A DNA stretch of 64,000 nucleotides, from positions 1 through 64,000 of the forward strand of contig CP046177.1 of the NCBI GenBank assembly GCA_014075215.1. Reading direction: 5' to 3'. Positions within the stretch are counted from its first letter, which is position 1; every line of letters begins with the position of its first letter. Below are positions 62,090-64,000 of the stretch, piece by piece. The translations under genes and the position numbers were made by a program. The DNA comes from Flavobacteriaceae bacterium (GTDB taxonomy: Bacteria; Bacteroidota; Bacteroidia; Flavobacteriales; Flavobacteriaceae). The notes below the pieces were generated by a model. It was given only the letters and a program-made list of their open reading frames with translations. It had not been told where the DNA came from and ran no database searches.

Positions 62090-63399
62090 TTTTAGATGGG
62101 TGCATAACATTTTGTCGCGAAATAGTTATTTTTAAGGATTAACTTTTAAAAGCGACACCATTATGATTAGCGAAGAGGAATTTTTAGCCCAAGCCAAGAA
62201 GCGTTATCAAGCGATAGCAAAATTATCAAACATAAAGAGTTACTATGATTACGAAAAGACTTTTGATCAAATATGGACGGACTATGGTCGAGAGGTTTTA
62301 GAGAGAAGTATAAGCGAACCATCTAAAGACAGGCGTAAAAAAAAACTTATCACGTTACGGAAAGATAGAGATTAACAACACTCATCCCTTTAGTGAAAAA
62401 GTCAATGGATTTAAGATAAGTCCCTATATGCAAGACAAAATGATTTATATTGGTCAAAACGATTGTTATGGAGATGGTCATGAAGTTTTATCGAATCTTC
62501 TAGGTGTTTCAGTCAATGCGATGCAGCTTTACAGAGTCACAGACTTTTATGGTGGTTTATTAGAGCAAGAAAAAGTATTGGAGGTTGATGCCGTTGAACC
62601 TGATATTCTTAAGGTAGATAACCAAGAGTGCATATATGCTATGGTCGATGGGTCGATGCTTTTCACTCGGGAAGAGGCTTGGAAAGAAGTAAAATTAGGC
62701 AGAATTTTTAAACAGAGTAGCTGTATGGACATATCAAATAAACGTGGATGGATACGCCATTCGTTGTATGAAGCATATTTAGGCAAAGCTGATAAGTTTA
62801 CAGATAGAATGGATAGATACTTAGGCTGTTACAGGAGTATTGATAAGCGACTGATTTTTGTTGGTGATGGTGCTAGATGGATATGGAAATGGGTAGATCA
62901 ACATTACCCTTTTGCCACACAAATATTGGATTGGTATCATGCTTTAGAACATTTACACGATTTTGCTAAGGTTTGTCTCTCTAATCAAGAGTCATATAAC
63001 AGTTGGGTTGGTCAACAGGAGCAACTACTAAAAAACAGTCAAGTAAATCAAGTCATTGAGAATATCAAAAACTTAGAATTGACAAAGCAAAATCAACGTA
63101 AACAACAAAGCCAACTTATCACATATTATACCGAAAATAGGTCGCGTATGGACTATCAGCAATATCAAAATACAGGAGCAGGTATTATAGGATCTGGAGC
63201 CATAGAAGCAGCTAACAGGGAGGTTGTTCAAAAAAGAATGAAACTCTCTGGACAACGTTGGTCTAAAATTGGAGCTCAAAATATGCTCACATTAAGAACA
63301 ACTAAACTGAGTGATAAATGGAACAAAGTAGTTAACCTAATCTGTACTGAGAAAAATAAAGCTGCTTAAAACGACAAAATGTTATGCACCCTTTTAGAT
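62090..63399. mobile_element. ISKra4-like insertion sequence, copy B, with 8-bp target duplication
   Basis: The IS spans 62098-63391, the same 1294 bp as 8488-9781 (offset 53610) with no visible difference. TTTTAGAT is repeated at 62090-62097 and 63392-63399. The other copy made a 9-bp duplication, so target length varies by one. Confidence 0.92.
62163..63369 (+). CDS. ISKra4-like transposase in two frames joined at an A9 run (copy B)
   Basis: First frame 62163-62375, main frame open through 62428 to 63369, with the A9 run at 62337-62345. Sequence as in copy A, including the frameshift, which supports a programmed slip. It is oriented against the disrupted nuclease gene. Confidence 0.8.
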
Positions 63400-63845
63400 T
63401 TGAATTAAAGCGTGAGTTTAAGGCATTAATTAAACTGTTTTCATTTGGAAAGAATTTAAGAAACAATTCGTTTAAGTCGTCATATTGATATTGTCCATAA
63501 ATCTGACCATATCGCATAACTTGTAACAAATTCACATCTAGTGATTCCCAAGATTTAAGTTCAAAAATATATAATTCTCCATTTTTATCAATTGCCATTA
63601 AATCTGGCTCTTCTTGCCACCTACGAGATTGCATTATTAGTAATAATTCATCTTCAGGAAGAAGTACTTCAAGATTTTCGTAAATCATTTTTTGAAAATC
63701 TTCTTCTTTCCAACCAATATCAAATAATTTTAGTCCTTTTCTGCGATTTATTTCATATTGTTTTCTGTTAAGATTAAATATCATTGATAGGTCATTTTAA
63801 TTGGCTACAACGTCAGTTCGTCTCAAAAGTATATTAAATTATAGT

Positions 63846-64000
63846 TTAATTTTTCTGAAGCGCTAGAAATTTGCAAAAAGCACTTGCGTTATGATTTTTA
63901 ATCAAATTCTCAAATCGTTTAGAAAATGACGTTATTGACTCAATACGATCTCTTATTTGCTTAAATATGGCTTTATATAAACTAAAACAGCTTGTTTTCA
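63846..64000 (-). pseudogene. C-terminal end of an unknown gene, possibly a transposase (cut by window)
   Basis: An open frame entering from the right edge: KTSCFSLYKAIFKQIRDRIE then SITSFSKRFENLIKNHNASA and FCKFLALQKN-stop. The RDRIE...S pattern resembles ends of some DDE transposases, but the fragment is too short to assign. Confidence 0.35.

Larger units (their letters stand above)
61499..63784 (-). pseudogene. PD-(D/E)XK nuclease-EVE domain fusion, split by ISKra4-like copy B
   Basis: N-terminal part (63784-63392, 131 codons): IGWKEEDFQKMIYENLEVLL, EEPDLMAIDKNGELYIFELK (D...ExK nuclease signature) and YGQIYGQYQYDDL. C-terminal part (62089-61499, 196 codons): KQKFILITNGLDFKTRAAIE, WDEQGVNISSWVYKIYEV, then an EVE/PUA-like domain (AAYFEPWKFKIEHFNKGDKV, FLYRSGTGIVAKGIATG). 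Deleting the IS and one 8-bp duplication joins NSNLK to PTDINKKQK in frame, giving 327 residues. EVE domains read modified bases, so the intact protein would be a modification-dependent nuclease, possibly anti-phage. Confidence 0.8.

Overview
The window looks like a low-GC Bacteroidota chromosome, most likely a marine member of Flavobacteriales. Reasons: TAnnTTTG-type promoters, paired ExbD proteins beside an ExbB, a PorT-like barrel protein, a FecI/FecR/TonB-receptor set, a YugP-type metallopeptidase, a DUF5777-like protein and ISAon1-type insertion sequences. I cannot name a genus.

Positions 1-19,400 are an accessory island. Two copies of one mobile-element segment (1-3622 and 6714-11640) carry a CHC2/TOPRIM primase with a P-loop ATPase domain, an HTH-type gene broken by a GC-rich insert, and further small genes. 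Copy 2 is complete enough to show a divergently transcribed XRE repressor and holds an ISKra4-like insertion. Each copy ends inside the last conserved part of an RHS core, and each is followed by a different toxin tail with its immunity gene. Cassette A is a WHH-type nuclease with a DUF2019-like protein. Cassette B is a basic Ntox28-like tail with a small acidic partner. Two more displaced cassettes follow, each starting with the same roughly 43-residue linker: C is a Tae4-like amidase with a two-TM partner, and D has decayed. The island ends in nested IS remnants: an IS3 fragment, an ISAon1-like element, and an IS3 element sitting between two inverted IS21 istB remnants.

Positions 19,825-48,600 are mainly core chromosome: asnS, rpoN, a membrane protein, a PorT-like protein, exbD-exbD-orf-exbB, asparaginase, a Zn peptidase, a VOC protein, an LD-carboxypeptidase, metG, dusB, a DUF5777/OB-fold/YceI/cytochrome run, an M28-PDZ peptidase, a TolB-like propeller, lepA and thiL. 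Scars interrupt it: a decayed sigma/TonB-receptor locus split by an IS110 (33.6-37.3 kb), and a Dam-methylase remnant abutting a truncated SDR (45.1-46.1 kb).

Positions 48,600-52,300 are an M28 peptidase gene destroyed by IS110, IS3 and a MITE-like repeat. Positions 52,300-55,700 hold a three-gene radical-SAM/B12-like radical-SAM/methyltransferase operon. It is followed by two lipoproteins that share a Cys-rich repeat and by an intact FecI-FecR-TonB receptor set. The right end holds a PD-(D/E)XK nuclease-EVE fusion gene cut by the second ISKra4-like copy; removing the IS and one target duplication restores the frame exactly.

Three families of short terminal-inverted-repeat elements are scattered through the core part, mostly right at the 3' ends of genes. 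The most testable new observation is that the non-coding 5' segment of the IS110 element contains the sequence found at both of its insertion sites, as expected for a bridge (seek) RNA guide.
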